From: Saturnia japonica
Lineage: Eukaryota; Arthropoda; Insecta; Lepidoptera; Saturniidae
Reading direction: 5' to 3'
Assembly (NCBI GenBank): GCA_033032175.1
Contig: CM065326.1
Span: 10,434,001 to 10,498,000 of the forward strand
DNA length: 64,000 nucleotides
Of this stretch, positions 54,601-64,000 are shown piece by piece; within the stretch, counting starts at the first letter, position 1, and each line of letters opens with the position of its first letter. The notes under the pieces were generated by a model, which searched no databases, was not told where the DNA came from, and was given only the letters and a program-made list of their open reading frames with translations. The translations under genes were made by a program, and so were the position numbers.

Positions 54601-57600
54601 GTGCCTCGCACGTGATCGCTAACTGACCAATAGGAAGGCACACTTTGGTGACAAGATTCTATAGGTTTTGTTAGTTTAGATTTAGTAATAACGTGATTTC
54701 CATTGTGAATCAGTTACAGTGTTTGTTGACTGGATTTATCAAAGTCGTTTGCGTGGTTGATGAATATTACAATGTAAATATTGAGTGAAAAGGTGAATAA
54801 AAATGTCACCACCAACAAAAAGCAGTATCTGGACTTATTTTACATTAGACGATTTGAATGAAAATTCACTTAATTGGTGGAAAGTTAATCATGTTGAACT
54901 TAAAACTCTGGAGAGTTTAAGATTTGCATACAGATATCTGTCACTTCCACCATCCAGTGTTCCCAGCGAATTACACTTAGGAAAAGGATGGAGGCTGAGA
55001 AGGCTGCAATATTACTATTTATTAAATATAATTCACCAATTTTGAAGTTTAATTATTAAACAAAGTTTTTTTTATAATAAAATTCTAAACTCAAAATGCT
55101 AAACAAGTCAGACTAAAACTGTATTAGTTTTGTTCTCAAAATACGATTAATAAGTTAAAATAACATCGATTTTTATATAAGTACTTAAAATTTAAATGTT
55201 TAAAAAATACTGAAATCCGTATCCGCATCCACGGATGTGAGCCTCTAATAATCCGTATCCGCATTTGCATCCGCGGATGTCAAAATTATTACATCCGCAA
55301 CAACCCTGTTTGTGGGCCTGGATTTAATTAAAAAACGGTTTGATCGTTCATTATGAAATTTTTGTACACGCGAAGTTTGTCACTCCTCAGTCTGATAGGC
55401 TATAACAATTGTTAATAAGGCCTTTCTTCCACGAGGATATTCACAAGCTAGAACACTAAGACACGAGCACAACTAGTAGGGTGTGACGGTGTGACTCATG
55501 TCGAAGTTTGCGTGTGACAGTCAAACGCGCAGTTGACGCGTCGCGTCGCGTGAGGAAAAATACGACGTTGTATGGCGGCTACTTACGAGAAACTAGTAGG
55601 ATGTGCGTATCAAACGCGAGTCGCTTGTAAATAGCCTCGTGGGAGAAAGGCTTAATACTTTTATAGTCTGACAACTTCGTGCGTGACCGTCCTATATGGC
55701 GATAGACGTTGGAGAGGACGAGGCAGCACGTCATTACGCCACTACACTACGCTGTACCTTAAAGTAAACAGTATGATAACTCGGCAGTTTTCTTGAAATA
55801 ATTAACTACAGCTGCCCGGTTGATAATCACGCACTAGTGCTGCCTTCTGACTGTGTTGTTTGGGTTATGCTATTTATGTATTTAATAATACTATATTAAA
55901 TTGTCATTATTATCTTTTCACCAAAATACTTATATTGCTGCAAATTTTTTAAGATTTCATTGAAAAATTATTCTACTTGGGTTTTATTTCTAATTACAAA
56001 AGATTGCGTGTTGAACGTGGAATGTGCATATTAAAAAAAAATAAGACGATTTTTTGCTTAATACAACAATTTTACGATTAAAAACTATTTTGAATTCTAG
56101 GAAGTAGGTAATATAAAATTCCGTCATTAGATATAAATTACGTCACTCGGGATTATTGAGTACTTACCAAAGTTTACTTCGAGATTTTGAAGTATGTCAT
56201 TTCGGCAGTTTGTGTAAAGACTTAATGCTGTTTTAGTGTAGGTACTGTGATGATAGAATTAATTAAGTAATACACATCGTGAAACTGTGATTGCGTGCCT
56301 AAGCACGTTATTGCACGCGTTTCTATTCCCCGTCACAACCCAACCCCCATTTAGTTTGTAGTACCACGCTCCCGCCAACGACTGTCACCACATAAGACGT
56401 TTCCGCACCATAGAAATATATAGAAAAAAACAATATCCACTTTTGCTTCAGCGAAAGGCAGATTCAATGAAGAATAAAACTGTCAGTTAGGCCGGCAAAT
56501 GTAGTAATTTTTATTTAGCTGCTGCATAGTCTCTTGCAAAAAAAAAACCTATTTAGATAAACATAGGAATGTAAAAATTATCTAAATACAAAACTTCACA
56601 GAAATCGTTAGGGCCGTTTCCGGAAAATCAAGTATATACAAGAACCGCTCACTACGTATTAGATTATTATTGATATTATTATATAATATATTATTATTAT
56701 AGCAAAGTTTTATAAATAAAGAAATAAATGTTTAAAAAGCAGATGAAACCACTCCCAGAAATAAGTATTAAGAAGAAGCTGACAAGCAAAATGTTTGAGT
56801 ATCTGGCTACTGGAGGTAGCAATTTTATTAATAACATAGAATCACGCAAGGTTACTGCGGTGTCTGCGATGCAGCTCGTAATAAATTAAGTCTATTTTTG
56901 GTGACTGTATTTCATTAATAGAATGATATGCTGAAAATCATAGTCTACTTCCATTGTTGAAGTGAAACATTTTTGGAAGGGATGAGAGTAAAATTCCAAG
57001 GTTGTAATTTCATTAATGCTTTATGCAACGCAAAGTTAATGATGCATAAGAATTGCAAATAGGTGTATACTTGCCCAGAAAGAAAAAACAAAAATCTCTA
57101 CGATTAGGACCAAGCCGAGGGTATCTGCTGCCCAAGTGCAACATATAATTTACCACCCCTATAGCCCCTATACACATAGCTAATGTTAATTGTAAAATTT
57201 TACATTTCCTCGATAAATTACATGCTTGCCCACTTGCCCACTTTAAAATAATGAAATATTTTTTGTAATAAGTTACCTGAAATCATAATACTATATCACT
57301 ATTTCTATTTCATGTATAGAAATACTATTAATGGTTTTAGTTTAAATTAGTTGTGCCCGTGACTGCACTCGCGTTGACTACAGATCGCCATCGCGAGGGC
57401 GCACGATCGAATCGTGCTAACCCCGCTTCCGGTTATTTTAAAGACAAAAATGCTTATTGTAGGTGATCCTTAAAAGATAGACATAAGTTCTCGATGACTT
57501 TTTTGTAGGTCTTTTATTGTACAATTATGTAGTACCTACATTAATTCGATATATCTGTTATGAGGAGTAGGCTATTTATTAGGAATCCCGGGCAGTGTTT

Positions 57601-60600
57601 TGTCCATTCGAACGTATTCCCCTGTTTACTCCCTGGTTAATGGTACTAGAGCATATATTTTTACATAAAATACCATAATGCCTGTAACCCCGAAGGGTTA
57701 GGCAGAGGTATACTAATGTACACCCACAGTTCGCCGAGTATGTATTTTAGGTCCCATGTAATAGGGGGCGAGCCTATTGCCCTTAATAGAGCACAAAGCC
57801 AAACCCTGAGATGCTACTGAGAATTTTCATATAAAAACCCAATAACAATTTGCTCGACCTGGGAATCGAACCCAGGACCTCGATCATAGCAGTCGCGCTT
57901 ACCGTAAAATTTATATCTTTCACTACCTTGGCCCTATGTTTTGTTTTTTTTTTCATCAATGAATTATTATAAAAACGATGAACCTTTGAAAATGACGATA
58001 ATTGCCCTTTTTACCGTCATGTTCAGACGTCCAGAAAACAAATTTGACGATTACAAAATAGATTTTAGAAATACTTATTCTTGAAATGTTTCTTAGACCG
58101 CGTATCCTATTAAGCGCCCTAAAAATCGTCATTTTGCCGAGTTGATTTTTTTTGGCTGGAACCCTAATTCTTTTTCTAAAATAAAAGTAACCTAGTTTAC
58201 ACCTAATAAAATCAGCTATCTGCCAGTGAAAGTTCTGCCAAAATCGGCCCAACCGTTTCCGAGACTGACTAATTTTTGTTTAGCTGATTTGACAGACAAA
58301 AATTTTTAAAATTGGTTTTTTGTTTTATGTGTCGTATATACTTTCATAAGCATGTACTAAAATCTTGTTATTTTGACATTACAAACAGACATTTCAATTT
58401 TATCACTACATTCACGTCGCTATTTAAGTCATTTAACTTAGATCCGTTTTTTAATGAGCCAACCAGAACTACGACCCATACTTCATCTTGTATAGACAAT
58501 ATTTTTAGCAACTTTAAAATCATTAGTAATAGTATTATTACTGGGATACGTCTGACCATAAAGGCCAAATTGTTGAAATAAACTATGACAGAACTAGCAG
58601 TGATTGTAAGAGAACAGTTAGATTTATATCAGAAACTAGATTAGATCGTTTAAATATTAATATTAAACAGCAATTATCTACCGAGGTTTTAAGTAATACG
58701 GATCCTAATATCAACTATGACAGTTTGTTTAATGTCATAAGCACTTAATTTAGTAAGCATTATCCAAAATTAGTATAAAAGCTCCATTGTTTAAATCAGG
58801 TTGTAGAAGTAATCTTGATAATTATAGACCAATTTCTGTACTTCCTTCGATTAGTAAGATTTTCGAGAAAATTATGCTTAAACAGTTAGTATAGTATTTT
58901 AATAAACACAAGTTATTGGATGGTCGACAGTTTGGATTCACGAAATCGAAATTCACCACTTATGCTGGTGCCACACTACTGAGTCATATATTTGGGGCAT
59001 GAGAAAGTCGCAGGATGCAATCGGTGTATTCTGATACTTAAACTAAATCATTATTGTGTTTGTGGCCCTTCTCTCGAATTTCTATTCTCTTATTTAACAG
59101 ACCGCCGTCTAAAAGTAAGTGTAAATGGGAAATGTCTTCTGGATCATTGGCAAAAATTGGCGTCCCTCAGGAATCGATTTAGGTACCATTTTGGTTTCTC
59201 TTTTATATATAAACGATCTACCACTAGTAGATGAAAATGGCGCTTACATGGTTCTTTTTGCGGACGACGCTTCACTTTTATTCAAAGCGAAAAGAATAAA
59301 TTCGGAGCTTAGGCAATTAAACAATATTTTAGTTATAATCTCTGAGTGGTTTGCTTTAAATAATTTACTGCTAAATGCAAACAAAACCAAATGTATGAGA
59401 TTTGCCTTGCCCAGTGTCCGGCGTGTTGATAGTAGTATCAAGATAGAAGGGGAATTTATTAGGCTAAGTTAATATTACTCTTTTCTTGGGTATTACGCTT
59501 GAATTCTAAATTACAATGGAGTCCGCAAATTAAAACCTTGGTAGGAAGATTAAGCTCTGCTGCATTTGCAGTACGTAAGATTCGCCAATTAACAGATATT
59601 GCCACTGCCAGATTAGTCTACTTCGCTTACTTTTATAGCTTAATGTCTTACGGTATTTTGCTGTGGGGTTCAGCAGCTGAGGTAAATACCATATTTATAT
59701 TACAAAAACGGGCAATTTGTGCAATTTACAACTAAAAAACCTCGTAAATCACTAAAGAACAAATTTCAAGAATATAATATTTTTACTTTGTCCTCCCAAT
59801 ACATCCTTGATAACTTAATGTATAATCGTAAAACTTAGTCAAGTTAGATTTTGTCAAAGATGAGCACAATGGTAATACTATAAATAGAAATAAATTAGTC
59901 TTACCGTGTTTTAGACTAAGAAGGTCCAATAAAAGTATTTTATGTAATAGTGTCAGGTTTTATAATAAGATCCCGACGCACATTACTGATTTACCGGAAA
60001 ACAAGTTCAAAGACCATGTCAAGCAAATTTTACTGTCAACTTAGGTAATTTCAAAGTGAAAAAAATAAACAAAGACATAACTTTAGTAATAAATACTATT
60101 TTCTCATTTTTATTTACATAACCCGATTTCTTCTATTTATTATTTTTTGCCACCCCAATAGGTAAAAGCAATTCGAGTGCATGCCGTACACCTCTTGTTC
60201 TCCTGGCACACAGCCTATGATATAAATCGAGAGAGATAAATGAGCGCGATAGAATGAGACATGTGTAAGCACACTTGAATTAAGCAACACGGACGAGAAA
60301 AGTTACAGATTCGATATCTGCTTGTGTCATATCTAAGCGAAAACTTATAATATCTAAGCGAACGAGTTTCGATAAATGTCTTGCAAAAAACGATATATAT
60401 ATACCTACCTATAAATGTAAAATGTTATCCAAATCATGAGAGCCGTTTCGGAAAACATTTATATAAGCTTCTTCGTTCACTTATTGTTATTAGATATACG
60501 TACCCATAGATGTAGTATATAAATCTAGGGATATACATATGCAGTTTGGCTGCATTGGTGTTTCTGCGATTAGCCAGTTCACTGAATATTTGACAAATAA

Positions 60601-63600
60601 CATCAGTAAAGCGTGATGTCTAATTGAAATATTTGAGAGTCATTGCAATAATCTCTAAGCCATGATAAATTAATATGAATATATTTTAAATTAAAATAGA
60701 AATTAGCTTGGGAAACTGTTACCTGTTACTTGCAGTTAAAATTAACAAACAACCTTGCAACACGCAAAATATCTATTATTTGCTTTGCGGACTACGTTAA
60801 TGTAGGCATTTTTGGCACGACATTGTTTAACATATCGATTTTAGTCATTTGTGTATTATTATTATCCACTGACAAACACCAGAGCTGGGTCATCATAGAC
60901 TGAAGCTAAAGAAAACCACGTATCCCAATTGAATTTTTTGTTAGAAACGATAAAGTTCTGTAACTAACGAGCATTGTAATACTGTACTCTTGAATAATAT
61001 ATTTAAAAAAAAAAACATTTTTAAAAACAAGCTTTTATTCATAATATAAATAATTTTTAAAGAGATTTATTTAGATTAAAATCCCCTTTCTCCCTTTTGA
61101 ATTATAATTTGCGCTACGAGTTTTTATAACTATTAAAAATAAAAGCTTGTATAAAAATGTTTTTATTGATTTATCTATTGTTTTTTTATACGCTACCAAT
61201 TCTGAAAGCTTTTTTTCTGCGATTTTCATTATATCAAAGCATTATAAATCAATAAATAATTTTCTACCGCATTATACATCAGATCTGTTGCAATTTCTTT
61301 TATACCGTATCATGGTTTTCCGTGTCGGGCTGATCTTAGTAAACTAACGGGTTTTTTTCTCTATAGACAAGATGTTTTTTATTTTTTTGGTCAATATTAC
61401 AACCTAGTGCCCCTTTTACACCAAATCCACACAGTGCCGCATGCCACAAAAATTAAAAATGACGCACGTTGTGGCAAGACTCGCGCGGCAAAACAGCACC
61501 TTGCGGCATGTGGCACGATGTCGCACTTGTCCAGACCCGATGGATTCCGTGTGACATTTTCTTGCGTCAACAGTGTTGCCAAACTCAATTTTATAAAATC
61601 AGTGGATTGAGTTCCAAAAACTGATAAGTTGTAAAATGAAATTTCGGTACATTAGTAGATTTTTGAAGTCTAAAAATATTGTGTTTATATAATAATATAT
61701 TATATTTGATAAGGATTGGTCTAATGAAAAATATATTGATGTTATTGAAGAATATAGTATAACTACAAAATTTTCCTGAGTCAATCCCAAATTACGTACT
61801 TTGTCATACAGGCTTCCACCATAGTGTACGCTTTGAAGCCAAGGATGCTGAAGATGACCACCGAAGCGTAGATTGCAGTGAGTGCGTTACACACTGACAC
61901 GAGGAGGACATCCCTCACGCAGTTATTGTTCGGAGGGTTGTAGGAGCCGAAAGCGATGAGTGACCCGAAAGCCAAGCCGAATGAGTAAAACACTTGAGTG
62001 GCCGCATCCAACCATACCGTTGGATCGAGGAGTTTTTCCAACTGGAAAAAATGTTTTATTTTAATAACCGACACCAAAAAAAGAAGGAGGTTGTAAACCC
62101 GACTGTATATACATATCTTGTTATGGATGTTCAGGCATAACTTCTTTGTTTATGAACAAATTTAGATGATTTCCTTTTTCACTAAAAATGGGATACCTCA
62201 AGGGTTGTCCCATGATATACCAGGGAATTCCTCAAAAGCATTGAAGTTGTCTTGTATCTTCATTTCTTTATATTTATATACTAAGAAATATATATTTTTT
62301 TAAATATAAATAATTTATAAATAATAGTAGCTGGGTCGGTAGACGTTGTTATGCGCTTTTAGGTAGTAAATGGCTCGAACACAGCGCCACATATCGGGTC
62401 CTAAAATATTTATAAACCATTGTCTCGATAAAACAAATATATTTTGTGAATATGAGCTGAATCGGTCAAATCGTTCAGAAGTTTACGATCACTAACAGAA
62501 CGACAAAGGATTTTTAAAAGACTCAATACTCAATTGGAATGTATATTTTTTAAGAATGTTCAGCCATAACTTCTTTGTTTAAGAACCGATTTGTATGATT
62601 CTTTTTTTATTGGGTAGAGGATATCTCAAGGGTGGTCCCATTTTAATTTCATTGGCATTGTACCTACTACTTTGAAGATACACCAGGAAACTCTTCAAAA
62701 TCATTGACGTTGACTTTCTTCTTTGTTAAAAATTGTCTTGTTATAGTCATGTACTATACCTACTTGTGGACCTTTTAGGCTAACACAACTTTCGAACTCT
62801 CTGCATAAAATCAATTTATTAAGCGTTTATTTAGGCGTTAATTAATTATTATAACTATTTTCTCTATACACAAAATTCTTGTATAATTATAACAGTCATA
62901 ACAGTTTGTTTCCCATAGAAGTCATGGCAGTTTGGGCATAAATATCAGTGTAAGGTAGATTAAAATAATCGATGACAAAACACTTACTTTGGGCTTGTAC
63001 ATGTGGTATATCCCATCGTAGGAGCCGGGTAGTGTGACACCCCTCACGAAGAATATTGTCAGTACTGCGTACGGGAACAGGGAAGTGAAATATACCACCT
63101 AAGAAATAAATAAAAAAATACATTCAAAATAATAGTTTAATTCGCTCAAAAGGGTTGTTCATTGACCGTCTATGCTGTAGATTTGTGGGGTAGTTAGATT
63201 GAATGATCACTTAGTGTTACCGACCGTAGTCGATCGGCGCATGTTCGAATATTGCATGGTGGTAGGGTTTTCCTAATTCCTAATGCTCACCTGGCTAGTT
63301 ACTAACCCCCCTCCAGTTGAGAAACTGTCGCCAAGTTCCGGCGGCTAACTTGAAAGCTACTCCCTGTCTTGCCTTCCCCCATAGGTTAGCTGCTCATCCC
63401 CACACCCTTAAACCTAGCTAAATCATGACAATAGTAAGGGTCTTTAGAACTTTTTTATCACGTACGTTCGAGCTGTGAAATACCCAGCACAGTTTTTCCT
63501 AAGGACTATGACATGGAGTTCTTCAAAAAAGGACTCAGATACTTTACGGATCAAAGGCGGGTGTTACAACTTGTGAAACATTGTCACGGTTCAGTCCGAC

Positions 63601-63910
63601 ACAATTATTATGTCCTACCATCCGGAGGTTATGTGTTTAGATATATAGGGTCAACTATGGGTCAAGCACATGCCTCACCTTCCCACTGCTCTGTATTCCT
63701 TTCATTACGATGAAGAAAACAATAAGCCAAGCTAGCAGCAAGTAAAGAACGATCCACCACCGCGGCACTCCAGGCTCGTCGATGCTGGGCGCCGCATCTA
63801 GCGCCTCGCGGTACCAATAGTACACGGTAGCTGATGCCTTATTGCATTCCGCTTCAGCCGTACCGTTATCTTGCGGGCAAGTGTGCCCAGGGCAGCTGGT
63901 CAGCGGTGAG
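39614..63910 (-). CDS. SLC6 sodium-dependent amino-acid/neurotransmitter transporter, B0AT/NTT4 (bloated tubules-like) branch; last 10 exons, 5' end outside window
   Basis: Twelve-helix Na+-coupled symporter family (LeuT fold) in the plasma membrane. Exons on the minus strand: 63910-63679, 63098-62988, 62041-61800, 47721-47571, 47202-47001, 45862-45703, 44009-43847, 42371-42171, 41452-41366 and 39772-39614. All borders are GT-AG with matching phase, giving 569 codons including the final TGA. The reading starts in extracellular loop 2, so helices 1-3 are missing to the right. Seen: WYREALD and MKGIQSSGK (TM4), [11 protein letters not shown] (TM5), [18 protein letters not shown] (TM6), [12 protein letters not shown] then LGLGSQIG (TM8), [10 protein letters not shown] (TM9-10), VTWRFVGPF (TM11) and the last helix in exon 42371-42171. 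LGLGS instead of LGLDS in TM8 points to the SLC6A15/A17/A18-type branch. The C-terminal tail is acidic and serine-rich (DSESEGG, SSSSDEE), likely phosphorylated. Intron 61799-47722 is 14 kb and packed with transposons. The exact substrate cannot be told. Confidence 0.93.
40405..40585 (+). repeat. Interspersed repeat, family R3 (copy 3), in an SLC6 intron
   Basis: 'gtgagcagttattgtttata', then 'gtaattggtttctcagaaat', 'ttacctagataggtg' and 'accaagcgcagttcggtcg', in the same order as 10820-10995 and 21520-21712. Confidence 0.75.
41464..41492. repeat. (CA)n microsatellite
   Basis: A short run of ca dinucleotides, slightly interrupted, 12 bases upstream (minus-strand sense) of the penultimate SLC6 coding exon, close to its splice acceptor. 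Confidence 0.85.
42372..43846. other. SLC6 intron with GC-richer block, no gene seen
   Basis: Between coding exons. A GC-richer stretch at about 42480-42970 looks repeat-like, with codon-free short ORFs. A two-copy 21-base direct repeat (tacaactaaatatgaatatt type) occurs at about 43309-43350. Confidence 0.45.
44805..45725 (-). repeat. Six-unit ~153-bp tandem array duplicating an SLC6 exon end and its 5' splice site
   Basis: Units recur with period 153 (one of 151). Reading the plus strand, the motif acttac (complement GTAAGT, the 5' splice site) stands at 44934, 45087, 45240, 45391, 45544 and, at the genuine exon border, 45697. Each unit also carries about 22 bases copied from the exon end (tttatgtttatggacacg), and intron sequence with 'cgctctttttgtcagcaa', 'gcttgcttacgtaatactgg' and 'tttcggccacaaggta'. 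Similarity stops inside the exon at about 45725. The array thus places five decoy donor sites downstream of the true one, in the sense of transcription. Intron read-through would meet TAA immediately after the exon (frame GAG AAG TAA). Confidence 0.95.
46398..46585 (-). mobile_element. Older R2 retroposon 3' end, minus orientation, split by a younger copy
   Basis: Read on the minus strand from about 46585: 'tccggtgaagctgtaaaagc', a decayed hairpin region, 'agggcccataaggctaaca', then 'tagtcagtcagaaaaaaa', the A-tail (T run at 46400-46406 on plus). This is the same 3' end as at 35880-35961, but with substitutions and a small insertion. The plus-strand copy at 46452-46532 sits inside it. Confidence 0.7.
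46452..46532 (+). mobile_element. 5'-truncated R2 retroposon, 81 bp, with perfect 12-bp target-site duplication
   Basis: Contains only the last ~70 bases of the family plus 12 A residues: 'aagtccggtgaagttgtaaa', 'gctgcagcggctttaggg' and 'taacagtgtagtcagttct'. It is flanked by identical 12-base duplications, gggccctatcca (46440-46451 and 46533-46544). A severe 5' truncation with an A-tail and target duplication is the signature of LINE-driven insertion. Confidence 0.9.
46840..46965 (+). repeat. SINE tail fragment
   Basis: 'ggtgtgcaccaacagctaaa', 'cttgaaagccagttctc', 'aggcttagcaagttagca' and 'tgagattgcggg' follow the order of 18000-18112 with substitutions. The 98- and 88-codon ORFs crossing here on both strands are shadows of the repeat. 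Confidence 0.55.
47722..48328. other. SLC6 intron, left of the LTR elements
   Basis: Contains a retroposon-like piece ('gatttttcgtttctaatgg', 'aactactgaaccgactat') at about 47800-47910, of a type common in insect genomes. No gene. Confidence 0.45.
48329..48440 (+). repeat. 5' LTR of the gypsy element
   Basis: Begins TG and ends CA; the internal region follows with 'ttggcgacgaattgtgg', which looks like a gypsy primer-binding region. The first 32 bases match 54364-54395 with one difference. Confidence 0.7.
51731..53793 (-). mobile_element. Internally deleted BEL/Pao LTR retrotransposon inside the gypsy element
   Basis: Minus orientation. The 3' LTR is 51731-52012 (282 bp; minus-strand ends TGTTAGG...CACA), immediately preceded on the minus strand by the purine tract ggtggggggaaa. 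The 5' LTR survives only as about 32 bases (53762-53793). The 5-base target duplication actac stands at 51726-51730 and 53794-53798. Coding remnants on the minus strand: 53794-53531 ([14 protein letters not shown]), 53421-53221 ([18 protein letters not shown] start) and 52817-52260 (integrase C-terminal part: [37 protein letters not shown]). Most of RT/RNase H is missing. Confidence 0.85.
54417..55307 (+). mobile_element. hAT-family deletion derivative inside the gypsy 3' LTR
   Basis: The ends are imperfect 16-bp inverted repeats: aaaggtgttgcggatg on the left, and the complement of catccgcaacaaccct on the right. Near-identical 8-base flanks (gtttgtag at 54409-54416, gtttgtgg at 55308-55315) fit a hAT target duplication. 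Subterminal 'ccgcatccg'-type repeats occur at both ends. It carries the ORF at 54803-55045. Confidence 0.75.
54803..55045 (+). CDS. hAT transposase remnant: N-terminus joined to C-terminal dimerisation region
   Basis: An 80-residue ORF. The start [13 protein letters not shown] resembles the beginning of a BED zinc finger. It then passes directly into [15 protein letters not shown] and [13 protein letters not shown], which matches the start of the hAT C-terminal dimerisation domain. The catalytic core is absent. After PSE the frame departs from the usual RLFS motif (HLGKGW), suggesting a small frameshift. It cannot be an active transposase. It may still be expressed, but nothing in the sequence shows that. 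Confidence 0.6.
   Translation: MSPPTKSSIWTYFTLDDLNENSLNWWKVNHVELKTLESLRFAYRYLSLPPSSVPSELHLGKGWRLRRLQYYYLLNIIHQF
55412..55657. mobile_element. MITE with TTAA-containing flanks
   Basis: Inverted ends: ggcctttcttccacgagg near 55419-55436, and the complement of cctcgtgggagaaaggc at 55635-55651. Identical ttaata flanks lie at 55412-55417 and 55652-55657. A TTAA target would fit the piggyBac superfamily. The inside is GC-rich with 'gacgcgtcgcgtcgcgtg'. No ORF. Confidence 0.6.
55735..56015 (-). repeat. Half of the TIR element also found at 12171-12862
   Basis: The end 'taaagtaaacagtat' at about 55762-55776, followed by 'tattatcttttcaccaaaat' and 'cttgggttttatttctaatt', is the inverted counterpart of 12595-12862. 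The other half is not seen. Confidence 0.6.
56016..57655. other. SLC6 intron, no gene seen
   Basis: AT-rich with a retroposon-like piece near 56590-56660 ('ttagggccgtttccggaaaa'), similar in style to about 60430-60460. No coding exon. Confidence 0.45.
57656..57905 (-). repeat. tRNA-derived SINE, minus orientation
   Basis: On the minus strand a B box ggttcgattcc (57872-57862) sits in a tRNA-like T-arm (cctgggttcgattcccagg). It is followed by 'gagcaaattgttattggg', 'gggcaataggctcgcccc' and 'gcctaacccttcggggttac'. This matches, from memory, a SINE layout common in butterflies and moths. No A box survives, so it is not a tRNA gene. Confidence 0.75.
58260..60060 (+). pseudogene. Degenerate Jockey-like LINE: endonuclease end and reverse transcriptase
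   Basis: Plus-strand frames, broken by stops and shifts, give an endonuclease C-terminal piece ([24 protein letters not shown]; about 58410-58510). The RT blocks follow: [17 protein letters not shown] (about 58822), LLDGRQFGF (about 58915) and the catalytic box FADDASLLF (59256-59282). Then come [17 protein letters not shown] (59347-59397), the thumb/C-terminal region 59499-59735, and the typical tail region to about 60060. The FADD box replaces the commoner YADD. The copy is dead. It lies in the large SLC6 intron, antisense to the gene. Confidence 0.85.
60061..61799. other. SLC6 intron, no gene seen
   Basis: Mostly AT-rich. A GC-richer block at about 61410-61560 contains facing 'gtgccgcatgcca' and 'tgcggcatgtggcac' sequences and is probably a transposon fragment. 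ORFs here are shadows. Confidence 0.45.
62060..62725. repeat. Two-copy direct repeat in an SLC6 intron
   Basis: A block with 'aacttctttgttta' then 'atgatttcctttttcact', 'gggatacctcaagggttgtc' and 'gggaattcctcaaaagcatt' (about 62135-62250) recurs at about 62555-62715 with differences. The first follows 'aaccgacaccaaaaaaagaa', a motif typical of lepidopteran repeats (from memory). Class unknown. Confidence 0.6.
63205..63385 (+). repeat. SINE-like fragment between SLC6 exons
   Basis: 'atgttcgaat' (B-box-like), 'tggtggtagggttttccta', 'cacctggctagttacta' and 'cttgaaagc' follow the order of the SINE at 17845-18115. Confidence 0.5.
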
Positions 63911-64000
63911 CTGTAGGAAAATTAAGGCGTGTTAAAAATTGTTTGAAATTTACCAGTATTTGGCCCCCTTCTGACCGTTTAAGGAGACTACCGAGAGGTC

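Noticed and set aside
57845..57910. tRNA-like sequence with T-arm (minus strand)
   Set aside because: Only the B box/T arm is tRNA-like; it continues into a known-style SINE body, and no A box or acceptor stem is seen.
63513..63713. 66-codon plus-strand ORF
   Set aside because: Its end is antisense to the SLC6 exon 63910-63679; no supporting signals for the unique part.

Overview
The window looks like nuclear DNA of a butterfly or moth. That is an inference from several things: AT-rich sequence, insect-type genes split by GT-AG introns, a tandem pair of secreted carboxylesterases with short signal peptides, and a very dense load of retroposons, MITE-like elements, gypsy and BEL/Pao LTR elements and Jockey-like LINE remnants of the kind common in Lepidoptera. 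There is no bacterial operon structure, CRISPR array or recognisable free-standing tRNA/rRNA gene.

Layout. (1) 1828-6306, minus: complete five-exon dolichol-phosphate mannosyltransferase gene (Dpm1). (2) 6307-7070: short intergenic region between two divergent genes, probably a shared promoter. (3) 7071-13209, plus: complete three-exon kappaB-Ras (NKIRAS-type) small GTPase, with a 4.5-kb first intron full of repeats. (4) 13.2-20.8 kb: AT-rich, repeat-bearing intergenic DNA. (5) 20862-24518 and 29066-31520, plus: two tandem paralogous carboxyl/cholinesterase-type esterases with identical exon structure. Each is interrupted in exon 2 by a different single-base frameshift, so they are recent pseudogenes or assembly errors. 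(6) 31.5-39.6 kb: intergenic DNA with nested retroposons, a hAT-type MITE, a 40-bp minisatellite and a decayed LINE. (7) 39614-63910, minus: the last ten exons of an SLC6 amino-acid/neurotransmitter transporter of the B0AT/NTT4 (bloated-tubules-like) branch; its 5' exons lie beyond the right edge. Its 14-kb intron (47722-61799) holds a stack of nested elements: a gypsy element interrupted by a BEL/Pao element, a hAT derivative inside the gypsy 3' LTR, then MITEs, a SINE and a LINE.

Most notable structures: a six-unit, ~153-bp tandem array that repeatedly copies an SLC6 exon end together with its 5' splice site; the paired frameshifts in both esterases; a young 81-bp retroposon inserted into an older opposite-strand copy of its own family; and several insertions whose target-site duplications are directly readable. 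I did not find a convincing new multi-gene system. The genes are unrelated housekeeping or detoxification genes, and the interest lies in genome dynamics. All exon models come from reading splice sites and comparing with remembered family features. No alignment or transcript evidence was available.
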